A stretch of 18,433 nucleotides of DNA, from positions 1 through 18,433 of the forward strand of contig DAHWNZ010000054.1 in assembly GCA_027339635.1 (NCBI GenBank), written 5' to 3'. The stretch is from AG-12 sp027339635. Lineage in GTDB: Bacteria > Chloroflexota > Dormibacteria > Aeolococcales > Bog-877. The notes beneath the pieces were generated by a model. The model had not been told where the DNA came from, did no database searches, and saw only the letters and a list, made by a program, of their open reading frames with translations. The position numbers and the translations under genes were made by a program. Shown piece by piece: positions 1 through 6,642 of this stretch (positions are counted from its first letter, which is position 1; each line of letters opens with the position of its first letter).

Positions 1-482
1 AGGTGTTCCGCAACCAGCCGGGGATTTCCCGCAAGCTCCAGACCTTGGTGGACGTCGGCCTCGGCTACGTGCACCTGGGGCAGCCCGCGACTCAGCTCAG
101 TGGCGGCGAGGCGCAGCGGGTGAAGCTCGCGACCGAGCTTTCGCGGCGCAGCACGGGCAGGACGCTGTACATCCTGGACGAACCCACGACCGGGCTCCAC
201 TTCGCGGACGTGGGGCGCCTGCTCGAGGTGCTGCACCGGCTCGTGGACCAGGGCAACACGGTGGTCGTGATCGAGCACAATCTGGATGTCCTGAAGAGCG
301 CCGACTGGCTGGTGGAACTCGGCCCGGAGGGCGGTGACAGAGGTGGAGAGCTGGTCGCCGAGGGCACCCCGGAGGCTGTTGCCAAGCGGGCCGGGTCTCC
401 GACCGGCAAGTTCCTTAAGCCGCTGCTGGCACGGGAACGCCCGACGTCGGCTCGCGGCAGGTTGGCGCAGGTGGCGGTTTGA
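1..482 (+). CDS. uvrA: UvrA, excinuclease ABC subunit A (C-terminal fragment, starts before window)
   Basis: This is the C-terminal part of UvrA, the damage-recognition ATPase of nucleotide excision repair, which works with UvrB and UvrC in the cytoplasm. The visible 159 residues hold the second ABC domain's signature LSGGEAQRVKLA, the Walker B run LYILDEPTTGLH, and the H-loop in VVVIEHNLDV. The tail then reads ADWLVELGPEGGDRGGELVAEGTP, shown here only as family-typical UvrA sequence. The reading frame is open to the window edge, so the start lies upstream. The gene ends with TGA at 480-482. Its neighbour uvrC, 150 bp downstream, makes a DNA-repair pair, as in many bacteria. Family assignment is very secure. 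Confidence 0.97.
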   Translation, partial: VFRNQPGISRKLQTLVDVGLGYVHLGQPATQLSGGEAQRVKLATELSRRSTGRTLYILDEPTTGLHFADVGRLLEVLHRLVDQGNTVVVIEHNLDVLKSADWLVELGPEGGDRGGELVAEGTPEAVAKRAGSPTGKFLKPLLARERPTSARGRLAQVAV

Positions 483-487
483 ACCAG

Positions 488-625
488 ATGGACCGGGAGC
501 CCCGACGGCCGTCCACCTTCCAGGGCTGGCAGCGTGGGGCCTGCATCACCCTGGTCCTGTTGATGGCGGTCTGCACCGTCCTCCTTCTGGCGCTCATGGC
601 GCTGGGCGCGCTGGGCATCCATTAA
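488..625 (+). CDS. 45-aa single-pass membrane micro-protein between uvrA and uvrC
   Basis: A short ORF starts at ATG 5 nt after the uvrA stop and ends at TAA, 9 nt before uvrC, so it fills the gap between the two genes. It encodes 45 residues. The first ~19 are polar and basic (MDREPRRPSTFQGWQRG). They are followed by a ~24-residue hydrophobic stretch of Leu, Val, Ala, Met and Cys that ends in GALGIH. This fits one membrane helix with a cytoplasmic basic N-terminus (positive-inside rule). I see no strong Shine-Dalgarno, so translation may be coupled to uvrA termination. I do not recognise a family. The hydrophobic segment and exact fit between the genes support it, but a chance ORF in GC-rich DNA is possible. 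Confidence 0.5.
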   Translation: MDREPRRPSTFQGWQRGACITLVLLMAVCTVLLLALMALGALGIH

Positions 626-634
626 CCTCGGACT

Positions 635-2581
635 GTGGCCACCTCCGCGAGACCAAGTGGTGAGACCGACCTGGAGCAGGGGGAGTCCGCTCGATCCAGC
701 GCAACCTCAGGCGGGCCGGCGCCCCTGATCCGACGACCCGACCTGCTCCGGGCCCGTCTGCGGGCCGCTCCCAGGAGCCCTGGGGTATACATCTTCCGCA
801 ACGCCGCCGGGCAGGTCATCTACGTCGGAAAGTCCGCCTCTTTGCGGGACCGGCTGCGCAGCTACTTCACCGCGATCTCGGCGCACCCGGTTAGGACCAG
901 AAGGCTGGTCGAGCAGGTCGCGGACTTCGAAGTGGTTGCGACGGGCACCGAGCAGCAGGCTCTGATCAGCGAGAACACCCTGATCAAACGCCACCACCCG
1001 CGCTTCAACGTACGCCTCAAGGATGACAAGAACTACCTCTACTTCAGAATTCCAGAGGTTGTCGTGTATGAATCGGCCAGATCGGCGCCCGCCGAGTTTC
1101 CGAGGCCGGGATTCACAAGGCGCCTCGCCCAGGACCGAGCTCGGTACTTCGGCCCCTACACCGATGCCAAGGTGCTGCGCCGGTCGATACGGGAACTGCG
1201 GGCCGCGGTCCCGTTCCGGGGCTGCCCCGATCCCATGTTCAAGCGGGGTCGGGTCTGCCTGGACTTCCACCTAGGGATCTGTGCCGGGCCCTGCGCCGGG
1301 CTCATCGACAGGGACGGCTATCAGCAGCTTCTTGACGACGCTGCGGCCTTTCTGTCGGGACACACAGAGGTCGTGGTGGAGCGGCTGGAGCGGGCCATGG
1401 CACGGGCCAGCGAGGAGCTCGACTTCGAACGCGCCGCCGCCCTGAGAGATCGGGTGCGCGCCGTGCGCAAGCTGACGGACGAGCAGATAACCTCGCCCCG
1501 CCTGGGGTCGGAGGTCGACGTGTTCGGATTGGCGACGAACTCGACCCAGGGCATGGTGGCGGTCCTCTCGATCCGGGAGGGCCGCCTCCAGGGGGTCACG
1601 CGACACCCCTTGGAGGGTGTGCAGGGGATGAGCAGAGAGGAGATAATCTCCAGCTTTCTGGGGCAGTTCTATGCGGGGACCCCGGTCGTTCCCCGGATCG
1701 TGGTGCTCCCCACCCGTCCCGACGATGCCTTGCTCATCGGCCAGTACCTGGAAGCGCGGCGCCAGACCAGAGTGGACCTGAGGGTCCCCAGGCGAGGCAC
1801 TTTTCGCGAGCTTCTGGCGCGGGCCGAGGAGACGGCTGAGGCCGAGCTTGCTCAATCGGTGGTGACTCAGGACTTTGACCAGGCGAGGAGTGACGCCGCA
1901 CTGGCCGATCTCTGCTCCCAGCTCGGGTTGCAGGCGCCGCCGGTGCGGATGGAGTGCTACGACATCAGTAACACCATGGGCCAGCAGAGCGTTGGGTCAA
2001 TGGTCGTATTCGTGGACGGCAGGCCCAAGGTCTCCGACTATCGGATCTTCGGCATCAAGACCGTGGAGGGGCCGAATGACTTTGCCAGCATGGAGGAGGT
2101 GATCTCCCGCCGTTTCGCCCACGTTCTGGAGCAGGATCAGGACGGAAGCCTGGGCGTGATCCCCGATCTGGTGATCGTGGACGGTGGGGAGGGGCAGCTG
2201 GCCTCGGCGCACAGGGCAATGGTGCGGCTCCAGGTAGACCAGATCCCCCACTTCGGCCTCGCCAAGCGCTTCGAGGAGCTGCATCGCGTGGAGGGCGGAG
2301 AGCCCGTCCATCTGGAACAAGGAAGCCAGGCGATGTTTCTGGTGCAGCGGATCCGTGACGAGGCGCACCGGTTCGCCATCACCCGGCATCGCGCGCGCCG
2401 CCAGAAGGCAGGGTTGCGGTCGCGCCTGGACGAGGTCGGCGGTTTGGGCCCGAAGCGCAAGCGGGCGCTGCTGCAGGCGTTCGGGTCGGTGGCGGCGATC
2501 AAGGAGGCGTCCATCGCCGATCTGGTCGCGGTGCCGGGGGTGACCCGGCCGGTGGCAGCGGCAATCAAGGAGATCCTCTGA
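635..2581 (+). CDS. uvrC: UvrC, excinuclease ABC subunit C
   Basis: UvrC makes the 3' and 5' incisions around damage after UvrA/UvrB loading. The 648-residue length is normal for the family. Domains in order are: a GIY-YIG nuclease at about residues 45-125 (GVYIF, VIYVGKS); a four-cysteine segment from Cys197 (GCPDP, VCLDF, ICAGPC) at the position of the family's Fe-S cluster; a UVR helix pair (ELDFERAAALRDRV) that contacts UvrB; the RNase H-like 5' nuclease (MECYDISN, VIVDGGEGQL); and a C-terminal tandem helix-hairpin-helix (GGLGPKRKRALL, VPGVTRPVAAAI). The GTG at 635 gives a roughly 45-residue lead before the first domain, so a later start is possible. The stop overlaps the proposed start of the next gene. 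Confidence 0.96.
   Translation: MATSARPSGETDLEQGESARSSATSGGPAPLIRRPDLLRARLRAAPRSPGVYIFRNAAGQVIYVGKSASLRDRLRSYFTAISAHPVRTRRLVEQVADFEVVATGTEQQALISENTLIKRHHPRFNVRLKDDKNYLYFRIPEVVVYESARSAPAEFPRPGFTRRLAQDRARYFGPYTDAKVLRRSIRELRAAVPFRGCPDPMFKRGRVCLDFHLGICAGPCAGLIDRDGYQQLLDDAAAFLSGHTEVVVERLERAMARASEELDFERAAALRDRVRAVRKLTDEQITSPRLGSEVDVFGLATNSTQGMVAVLSIREGRLQGVTRHPLEGVQGMSREEIISSFLGQFYAGTPVVPRIVVLPTRPDDALLIGQYLEARRQTRVDLRVPRRGTFRELLARAEETAEAELAQSVVTQDFDQARSDAALADLCSQLGLQAPPVRMECYDISNTMGQQSVGSMVVFVDGRPKVSDYRIFGIKTVEGPNDFASMEEVISRRFAHVLEQDQDGSLGVIPDLVIVDGGEGQLASAHRAMVRLQVDQIPHFGLAKRFEELHRVEGGEPVHLEQGSQAMFLVQRIRDEAHRFAITRHRARRQKAGLRSRLDEVGGLGPKRKRALLQAFGSVAAIKEASIADLVAVPGVTRPVAAAIKEIL
2567..2580 (+). promoter_or_regulatory. 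Shine-Dalgarno AAGGAG in front of a CTG start codon
   Basis: AAGGAG lies at 2567-2572, inside the last codons of uvrC. It is followed by 5 nt and then CTG at 2578-2580. That CTG overlaps the uvrC stop as CTGA, the same geometry as the common ATGA overlap. No ATG, GTG or TTG exists in this frame between here and GTG 2740, which would cut off the N-terminal domain of the downstream RapZ-like protein. The site therefore argues for a non-canonical CTG start with translational coupling to uvrC. Confidence 0.5.
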
Positions 2582-3426
2582 GCGGAGAGGGCGCTGTTCG
2601 ATCGCCCCAGGCAAAGCCGAAGGCGCTGGTCTTCGGCCTGCCTGGAAGTGGGCTCGAGGAGGTCCGCAGGGGACTGGAGGCGGGTGGGGTTGCAGCGCGG
2701 TGCTGGGACGCCACCCTTCCCTGGGCCGGTCCTCCGACGGTGGAGGAGGCGGCTGACGGCGGAAGCTGGAGTTTGCTGATCCGCGTCGAGGCAAGACTTG
2801 AAGAGTGTCTGGCGGGACTCGCCGGGTTGGACTCCGTGCCGTCGCTCCCAGACGCTCTCTCCCTCCTCCAGACCTGCCGCCAGAGGCAGCGGGGGCTGCG
2901 GATCCGGTCGCGCATTGTGCTGGACGGTGGTGGTCAGGGGCAGATCTGGCTGAGACGCCGGGCCTGCGACCTGGCCCTTGCCGGATTGGGCGTCAGCTCG
3001 GAGCCGATCGTGGTGGTCCAGTCCTTCGCCTATCCCAACGGAATTCCTCAGGATTTGGACTGGTGCTTCGACGCCAGGACCCTGAGCAATCCCTACTGGA
3101 TTGAGGAGCTGCGGCCGCTGTCCGGGCTCTTCCCGCCGGTCAGGCGCTTCATCCTGGACCAACCGCAGACGGCGCCGCTATTGCGCGACCTGGAGCAGGT
3201 GGTGATGGGGCGAATGCCGCTCTGGTCCGCCCAGGGCCGCCAACTGGTGCGGATTGGAATAGGCTGCACCGGCGGATACCACCGCTCCGTGGCTCTGACC
3301 GAGGAGCTGTGGGCGCGCCTGCGCGAGCAGGGCATCCCCGCCCTGCGCTGGCACCGGGAGCTCCCTGACGAGGGGAATCTCGGGTTCACCAGCGGTGAGA
3401 GCACGCTGACGGCGCTGCGCCCATGA
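2578..3426 (+). CDS. rapZ: RapZ/YvcJ-like protein with a degenerate P-loop, probable CTG start
   Basis: RapZ-family proteins pair an N-terminal P-loop domain with a C-terminal domain; in E. coli the latter binds the small RNA GlmZ and senses glucosamine-6-phosphate. The C-terminal domain here is well kept: SFAYPNGIPQDLDWCFDAR, NPYWIEELRPLSGL and IGIGCTGGYHRSVALTEEL match the family motifs. In the N-terminal part the Walker A motif reads GLPGSGLE (from residue ~20), so the Lys and Ser/Thr that bind nucleotide are replaced by Leu and Glu. The P-loop to SFxxxxG distance is about 30 residues shorter than in E. coli RapZ. From CTG 2578 the product is 282 aa, close to the usual ~284; GTG 2740 gives only 228 aa and loses the P-loop region. 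Position after uvrC is classic, but yvcK and whiA do not follow. Confidence 0.88.
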   Translation: MSGEGAVRSPQAKPKALVFGLPGSGLEEVRRGLEAGGVAARCWDATLPWAGPPTVEEAADGGSWSLLIRVEARLEECLAGLAGLDSVPSLPDALSLLQTCRQRQRGLRIRSRIVLDGGGQGQIWLRRRACDLALAGLGVSSEPIVVVQSFAYPNGIPQDLDWCFDARTLSNPYWIEELRPLSGLFPPVRRFILDQPQTAPLLRDLEQVVMGRMPLWSAQGRQLVRIGIGCTGGYHRSVALTEELWARLREQGIPALRWHRELPDEGNLGFTSGESTLTALRP

Positions 3427-3455
3427 ACTGGAAACTAGGAGAGGTGAGCGCCTGA
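3423..3455 (+). CDS. 10-codon mini-ORF overlapping the rapZ stop (possible leader peptide)
   Basis: ATG at 3423 overlaps the rapZ TGA as ATGA. It opens a 10-codon frame (MNWKLGEVSA) that ends at TGA 3453-3455. That stop in turn overlaps the ATG of the next mini-ORF. There is no independent evidence of translation. It is listed because it forms part of an unbroken chain of overlapping stops and starts from rapZ to gap. Confidence 0.15.
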   Translation: MNWKLGEVSA

Positions 3456-3523
3456 TGACGGTTGATGTCGGACCTATACTCGGCCGAGGTCGGCCGAGAG
3501 GGTCGTATGGAGGAGAGCCATGA
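3455..3523 (+). CDS. 22-codon mini-ORF ending inside the gap start codon (possible leader peptide)
   Basis: ATG at 3455 opens a 22-codon frame whose TGA (3521-3523) overlaps the gap ATG as ATGA. An AGGAGAGG Shine-Dalgarno-like stretch sits at 3437-3444, slightly far from the start. The frame runs through a -10-like TATACT and a tandem repeat, and the peptide is rich in Gly, Arg and Pro. If transcription starts at the nearby -10 box the ORF would lack its start, so it would matter only on read-through transcripts from uvrC-rapZ. Confidence 0.18.
   Translation: MTVDVGPILGRGRPRGSYGGEP
3475..3480 (+). promoter_or_regulatory. Putative -10 box TATACT of the gap operon
   Basis: TATACT matches the TATAAT consensus at five of six positions in otherwise GC-rich DNA. 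It lies 40 bp before the gap start codon, and a strong Shine-Dalgarno (GGAGGAG at 3509-3515) lies between them. The best -35 at normal spacing is weak (CTGATG at 3452-3457). A weak -35 combined with an adjacent repeat suggests regulated initiation. This is sequence inference only. Confidence 0.45.
3479..3499 (+). repeat. Tandem 10-bp palindromic repeat downstream of the gap -10 box (candidate operator)
   Basis: TCGGCCGAGG (3480-3489) is followed directly by TCGGCCGAGA (3490-3499). Each copy contains the palindrome TCGGCCGA, and 3479-3488 is the fully palindromic CTCGGCCGAG. The 10-bp period places the copies on the same DNA face. They overlap the expected transcription start of the gap operon, where a repressor would act. 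No regulator gene lies next to it, so the cognate protein is unknown. Confidence 0.45.
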
Positions 3524-4533
3524 CAGTCAAGGTCGGTATCAATGGCTTTGGCCGGATAGGCCGCAACGTGTTGCGCGCCCTGCGCGATCACGAGGGCCTT
3601 CAGGTCGTGGCGGTCAACGACATCACGGTGCCCGAGGTCCTGGCCCACCTGTTGCGGCACGACTCCATCATCGGGCCCTACCCGGGCACGGTCGAGGTTG
3701 GCGGTGCCGGGCTCGTGGTGGATGGCAAGGAGTTGGCGGTCCTGTCCGAGGCCAGTCCCCAGACCCTCCCCTGGGGCAGGCTCGGGGTTGAGATCGTCAT
3801 CGAGGCTTCCGGGCATTTCACCGGGGCCGACAAGGCCCGAGGGCACATCGATCCCGGGGGGGCTCGCAAGGTGATCATCACGGCGCCTGCGAAGGGTGAG
3901 GACATCACGGTGGTGATGGGCGTCAACCACCGCCGCTACGACCCGGCGGCTCATCACATAATCTCCAACGCGTCCTGCACCACCAACTGCCTGGCCCCGA
4001 TGGCCAAAGTGCTGAGCGACACGTTCGGCATCGACAACGGCCTCATGACCACGATCCATTCCTACACCTCCGACCAGAGGCTGCTGGACGCCCCCCACAA
4101 GGACCCGCGTCGGGCCAGGGCGGCGGCCCTCTCCATGATTCCCACCTCAACGGGCGCCGCCAAGGCGGCGGCTCTGGTCCTGCCGGAGCTGACGGGGAAG
4201 TTCCAGGGCATGGCGATCCGAGTCCCCACACCCAACGTCTCACTGGTAGATCTGACGGCCACCCTGACCCGTCGGGCGACCGTGGAGGAGGTGGGCGCAG
4301 CCCTGAGGGAGGCAGCAGCCGGGGAGCTCAATGGGATCCTGGCGGTGGAGGACGAGCCCCTGGTCTCCATCGACTTCGCGGGGAACTCGCACTCCTCGAT
4401 CGTGGACGCCCCATCGACCCTGATGTCGGGGGATCGCCTGGTGAAGGTCCTGGCCTGGTACGACAACGAGTGGGGCTACTCGTGCCGGGTGGCGGACCTC
4501 TGCCAGCTAGTCGCCGAAACGATGGGGCACTGA
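3520..4533 (+). CDS. gap: Type I glyceraldehyde-3-phosphate dehydrogenase
   Basis: The enzyme oxidises glyceraldehyde-3-phosphate with NAD+ and phosphate to 1,3-bisphosphoglycerate in the cytoplasm. Its 337 residues match the usual family length. The Rossmann motif GINGFGRIGR is at residues 6-15. Asp34 in AVNDIT is typical of NAD-specific enzymes. The catalytic cysteine is Cys153 in SNASCTTNC, and the partner histidine lies in TTIHSYTSDQ at about residue 180. The C-terminal WYDNEWGYSCR motif is intact. The start ATG has a good Shine-Dalgarno, GGAGGAG. It heads a gap-pgk-tpiA-gpmI cluster with 10 bp to pgk, preceded by the candidate promoter and operator described above. Confidence 0.97.
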   Translation: MTVKVGINGFGRIGRNVLRALRDHEGLQVVAVNDITVPEVLAHLLRHDSIIGPYPGTVEVGGAGLVVDGKELAVLSEASPQTLPWGRLGVEIVIEASGHFTGADKARGHIDPGGARKVIITAPAKGEDITVVMGVNHRRYDPAAHHIISNASCTTNCLAPMAKVLSDTFGIDNGLMTTIHSYTSDQRLLDAPHKDPRRARAAALSMIPTSTGAAKAAALVLPELTGKFQGMAIRVPTPNVSLVDLTATLTRRATVEEVGAALREAAAGELNGILAVEDEPLVSIDFAGNSHSSIVDAPSTLMSGDRLVKVLAWYDNEWGYSCRVADLCQLVAETMGH

Positions 4534-4543
4534 GGCAGCGGGC

Positions 4544-5749
4544 ATGGCCACCTTGCGCAAGGCGGGATTGGACGAAGCCCCAGTGGAGGGCGCCACGGTT
4601 CTGCTGCGAGTCGATTTCAACGTCCCTCTCGACGCCGAGGGGAGGATCCGCGACGACAGCCGCATCCGGGCTGCTCTTCCCACCATCCAGGAGCTGTTGC
4701 AGCGGGGGGCGGCGGTGGTGCTGGCGACTCATCTGGGCCGGCCCAAGGGCCACGTCGTGCCAGCACTCAGCACGGAGGTTCTCGCAGAGCGGCTGCGGAG
4801 TCTGATCCAGGCTCCGGTTGCGACAAGCCCCGAGGTTGTGGGCGAACGCACGACCAAGCTGGTCCGAGACCTTCGGCCCGGGCAGCTGCTGCTGCTGGAG
4901 AACGTACGCTTTTTGCCCGAGGAGGAGGCCAACGACCCCGTCTTCGCCAGGCAGCTGGCCGCTCTGGCCACGGTGTACGTCAATGACGCCTTCGGCAGCG
5001 CCCACCGGGCCCACGCTTCGACCGAGGGAGTGACCCACTTTCTGCCCGCATATGCGGGGCGACTGATGGCAAAGGAGCTGGAGCAGCTGGGCGGAATCCT
5101 GGACCATCCGAAACGGCCCCTGCTGGCCATCATGGGTGGGAGCAAGCTCAGCACCAAGCTCGGGGTGATCAACCACCTGCTGCCGCGAATCGATGGCCTG
5201 TGCCTCGGTGGGGCGATGGCCGCGACATTCCTGGAGGCGCAGGGCGTCAGGGTGGGCCGTTCGCTGGTGGAGGAGGAGTTCGTGCCCATGGCCCATGAGA
5301 TCCAGGCCCGTTCCGGCGCACTGAGTCTCGGCTTCCACCTCCCCATCGACGCCGTGGTCGCGCCCGGTCTCGACGCAGGCGCCGAGGATGTAAGGCGCTG
5401 CCCGGTGACGGACATCTCCAACGATGAGATGCTGCTGGACATTGGCGAGGGGACCGCCGCCGAGTGGGAGGGGCTCGTGCGACAGGCTGGCACCGTGGTC
5501 TGGAACGGCCCGCTAGGGGTGTATGAGCGCCCCCAGTTCTCCAACGGGACCAGGCTCGTGGCGGAGTCGATCGCCAAGAGTCAGGCGATCAGCGTCACCG
5601 GAGGTGGTGACCTGCAGGCCGCACTAGTCCAGCTCTCCTTGACCGCCCAGTTCACCCACGTCAGCACCGGCGGAGGGGCGACCCTGGAATTCCTCGAGGG
5701 CAGGGAACTGCCGGGAGTGGTCGCGCTCCTGAATGTCGGGGACGAGTAA
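4544..5749 (+). CDS. pgk: Phosphoglycerate kinase
   Basis: The enzyme transfers the acyl phosphate of 1,3-bisphosphoglycerate to ADP, giving ATP and 3-phosphoglycerate. At 401 aa it is a normal length. Family motifs are present in order: LLRVDFNVPLD, ATHLGRPKG, LLENVRFLPEEEAND, YVNDAFGSAHRAHAS, the hinge-region GGSKLSTKLGVI, WNGPLGVYE and GGGDLQAAL, followed by STGGGATLEFLEG. The nucleotide-binding GGGDS is GGGDL here, a mild departure. It starts at ATG 10 bp after the gap stop, with only a weak Shine-Dalgarno-like GAGGCAGCGGG, so it is probably read on the gap transcript with coupled translation. Confidence 0.97.
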   Translation: MATLRKAGLDEAPVEGATVLLRVDFNVPLDAEGRIRDDSRIRAALPTIQELLQRGAAVVLATHLGRPKGHVVPALSTEVLAERLRSLIQAPVATSPEVVGERTTKLVRDLRPGQLLLLENVRFLPEEEANDPVFARQLAALATVYVNDAFGSAHRAHASTEGVTHFLPAYAGRLMAKELEQLGGILDHPKRPLLAIMGGSKLSTKLGVINHLLPRIDGLCLGGAMAATFLEAQGVRVGRSLVEEEFVPMAHEIQARSGALSLGFHLPIDAVVAPGLDAGAEDVRRCPVTDISNDEMLLDIGEGTAAEWEGLVRQAGTVVWNGPLGVYERPQFSNGTRLVAESIAKSQAISVTGGGDLQAALVQLSLTAQFTHVSTGGGATLEFLEGRELPGVVALLNVGDE

Positions 5750-5780
5750 CGGGCATGAACACGACTTTGATGGTCGGCCG

Positions 5781-6539
5781 ATGAGGCAGCTGATCGCTGG
5801 CAACTGGAAGATGAACGAGTCTCCCCGGCAAGCCCGGGCTCTGGCTCGCCAGATTCTGGATCTGCTCCCGGAGAGGCCACTTGCCGACGTCCTCCTTATC
5901 CCCCCATATCCAGCCCTCGGCCCGGTCCACTCCGTGGTGGGGCAGGACAGCAGGGTGTCACTGGGCGCGCAGAACTGCCACTGGGAGGACGCCGGAGCGT
6001 ACACCGGCGAGGTGTCGGCCCCAATGCTGTCCGAGTGGTGCCAATACACCCTTGTGGGCCACAGTGAGCGCCGGGTGCTGTTTCAGGAGACTGACGAGCA
6101 GGTCCGAGCCAAGCTCGAGGCCGTGCTCCGCTCCGGGATGCGAGCGGTCCTGGCTCTGGGGGAGACTCGTGAGGAGAGAGATGCGGGCAGGACAGAGGAG
6201 GTATTGACCAGGCAGTGCCGCAGCGGCCTTATGGGACTCGGCAAAGACCGCATCGCTCGCTGCACCGTTGCCTATGAGCCGGTGTGGGCGATCGGATCCG
6301 GGGCCGCGGCTGACCCCTCGGACATCGCGGAGGCAGCGGGCATGCTGAGATCGGTAATTGAGGAGGCGGCCTCGGGAGCGGCCGATCAGGTCCGCATCCT
6401 ATATGGTGGGAGCGTCACCGCCAGGACCGCCCCAGCTCTGTTGGGGGCGGAGGGCGTGTCCGGTGCCCTGGTCGGTGGGGCAAGCCTGAACGCGGCCGAA
6501 TTCTGCGGCATCGTGGCGGCAGCTCCGGTCCTGGCCTGA
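5781..6539 (+). CDS. tpiA: Triosephosphate isomerase
   Basis: The enzyme interconverts dihydroxyacetone phosphate and glyceraldehyde-3-phosphate. From ATG 5781 it is 252 aa, the normal size, and opens with the family N-terminus MRQLIAGNWKMN carrying catalytic Lys10. The catalytic His lies in VGHSERR, the catalytic Glu in AYEPVWAIGSG, and the phosphate-gripping YGGSV and GALVGGASL motifs are intact. An in-frame ATG at 5733 would add 16 polar residues and overlap pgk by 17 bp. I prefer 5781 because it gives the typical N-terminus, though no strong Shine-Dalgarno separates the two. The secG gene that often follows tpiA in actinobacteria is absent. Confidence 0.96.
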   Translation: MRQLIAGNWKMNESPRQARALARQILDLLPERPLADVLLIPPYPALGPVHSVVGQDSRVSLGAQNCHWEDAGAYTGEVSAPMLSEWCQYTLVGHSERRVLFQETDEQVRAKLEAVLRSGMRAVLALGETREERDAGRTEEVLTRQCRSGLMGLGKDRIARCTVAYEPVWAIGSGAAADPSDIAEAAGMLRSVIEEAASGAADQVRILYGGSVTARTAPALLGAEGVSGALVGGASLNAAEFCGIVAAAPVLA

Positions 6540-6568
6540 CCAGGGTCGGAGCTCGTAGTGGATGGCCC

Positions 6569-6585
6569 TTGGGACGGTGTCCCAA
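6569..6585 (+). repeat. Perfect inverted repeat between tpiA and gpmI
   Basis: TTGGGAC and GTCCCAA form a perfect 7-bp inverted repeat with a 3-nt GGT centre, 29 bp after the tpiA stop. No T-tract follows, so it is a poor intrinsic terminator on this strand. It could be an operator, an RNA-processing or stability hairpin, or an attenuator that sets the gpmI level relative to the upstream genes. Confidence 0.4.
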
Positions 6586-6642
6586 CGGTCGGCGGTGAAT
6601 CGGTGTCCGGGCGAAGGCAAAGACTGAAGAGGGTTTGAACAG

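Noticed and set aside
5733..5780. Upstream ATG for tpiA overlapping pgk
   Set aside because: It adds a polar lead not typical of the family; ATG 5781 gives the standard N-terminus. Not excluded outright.
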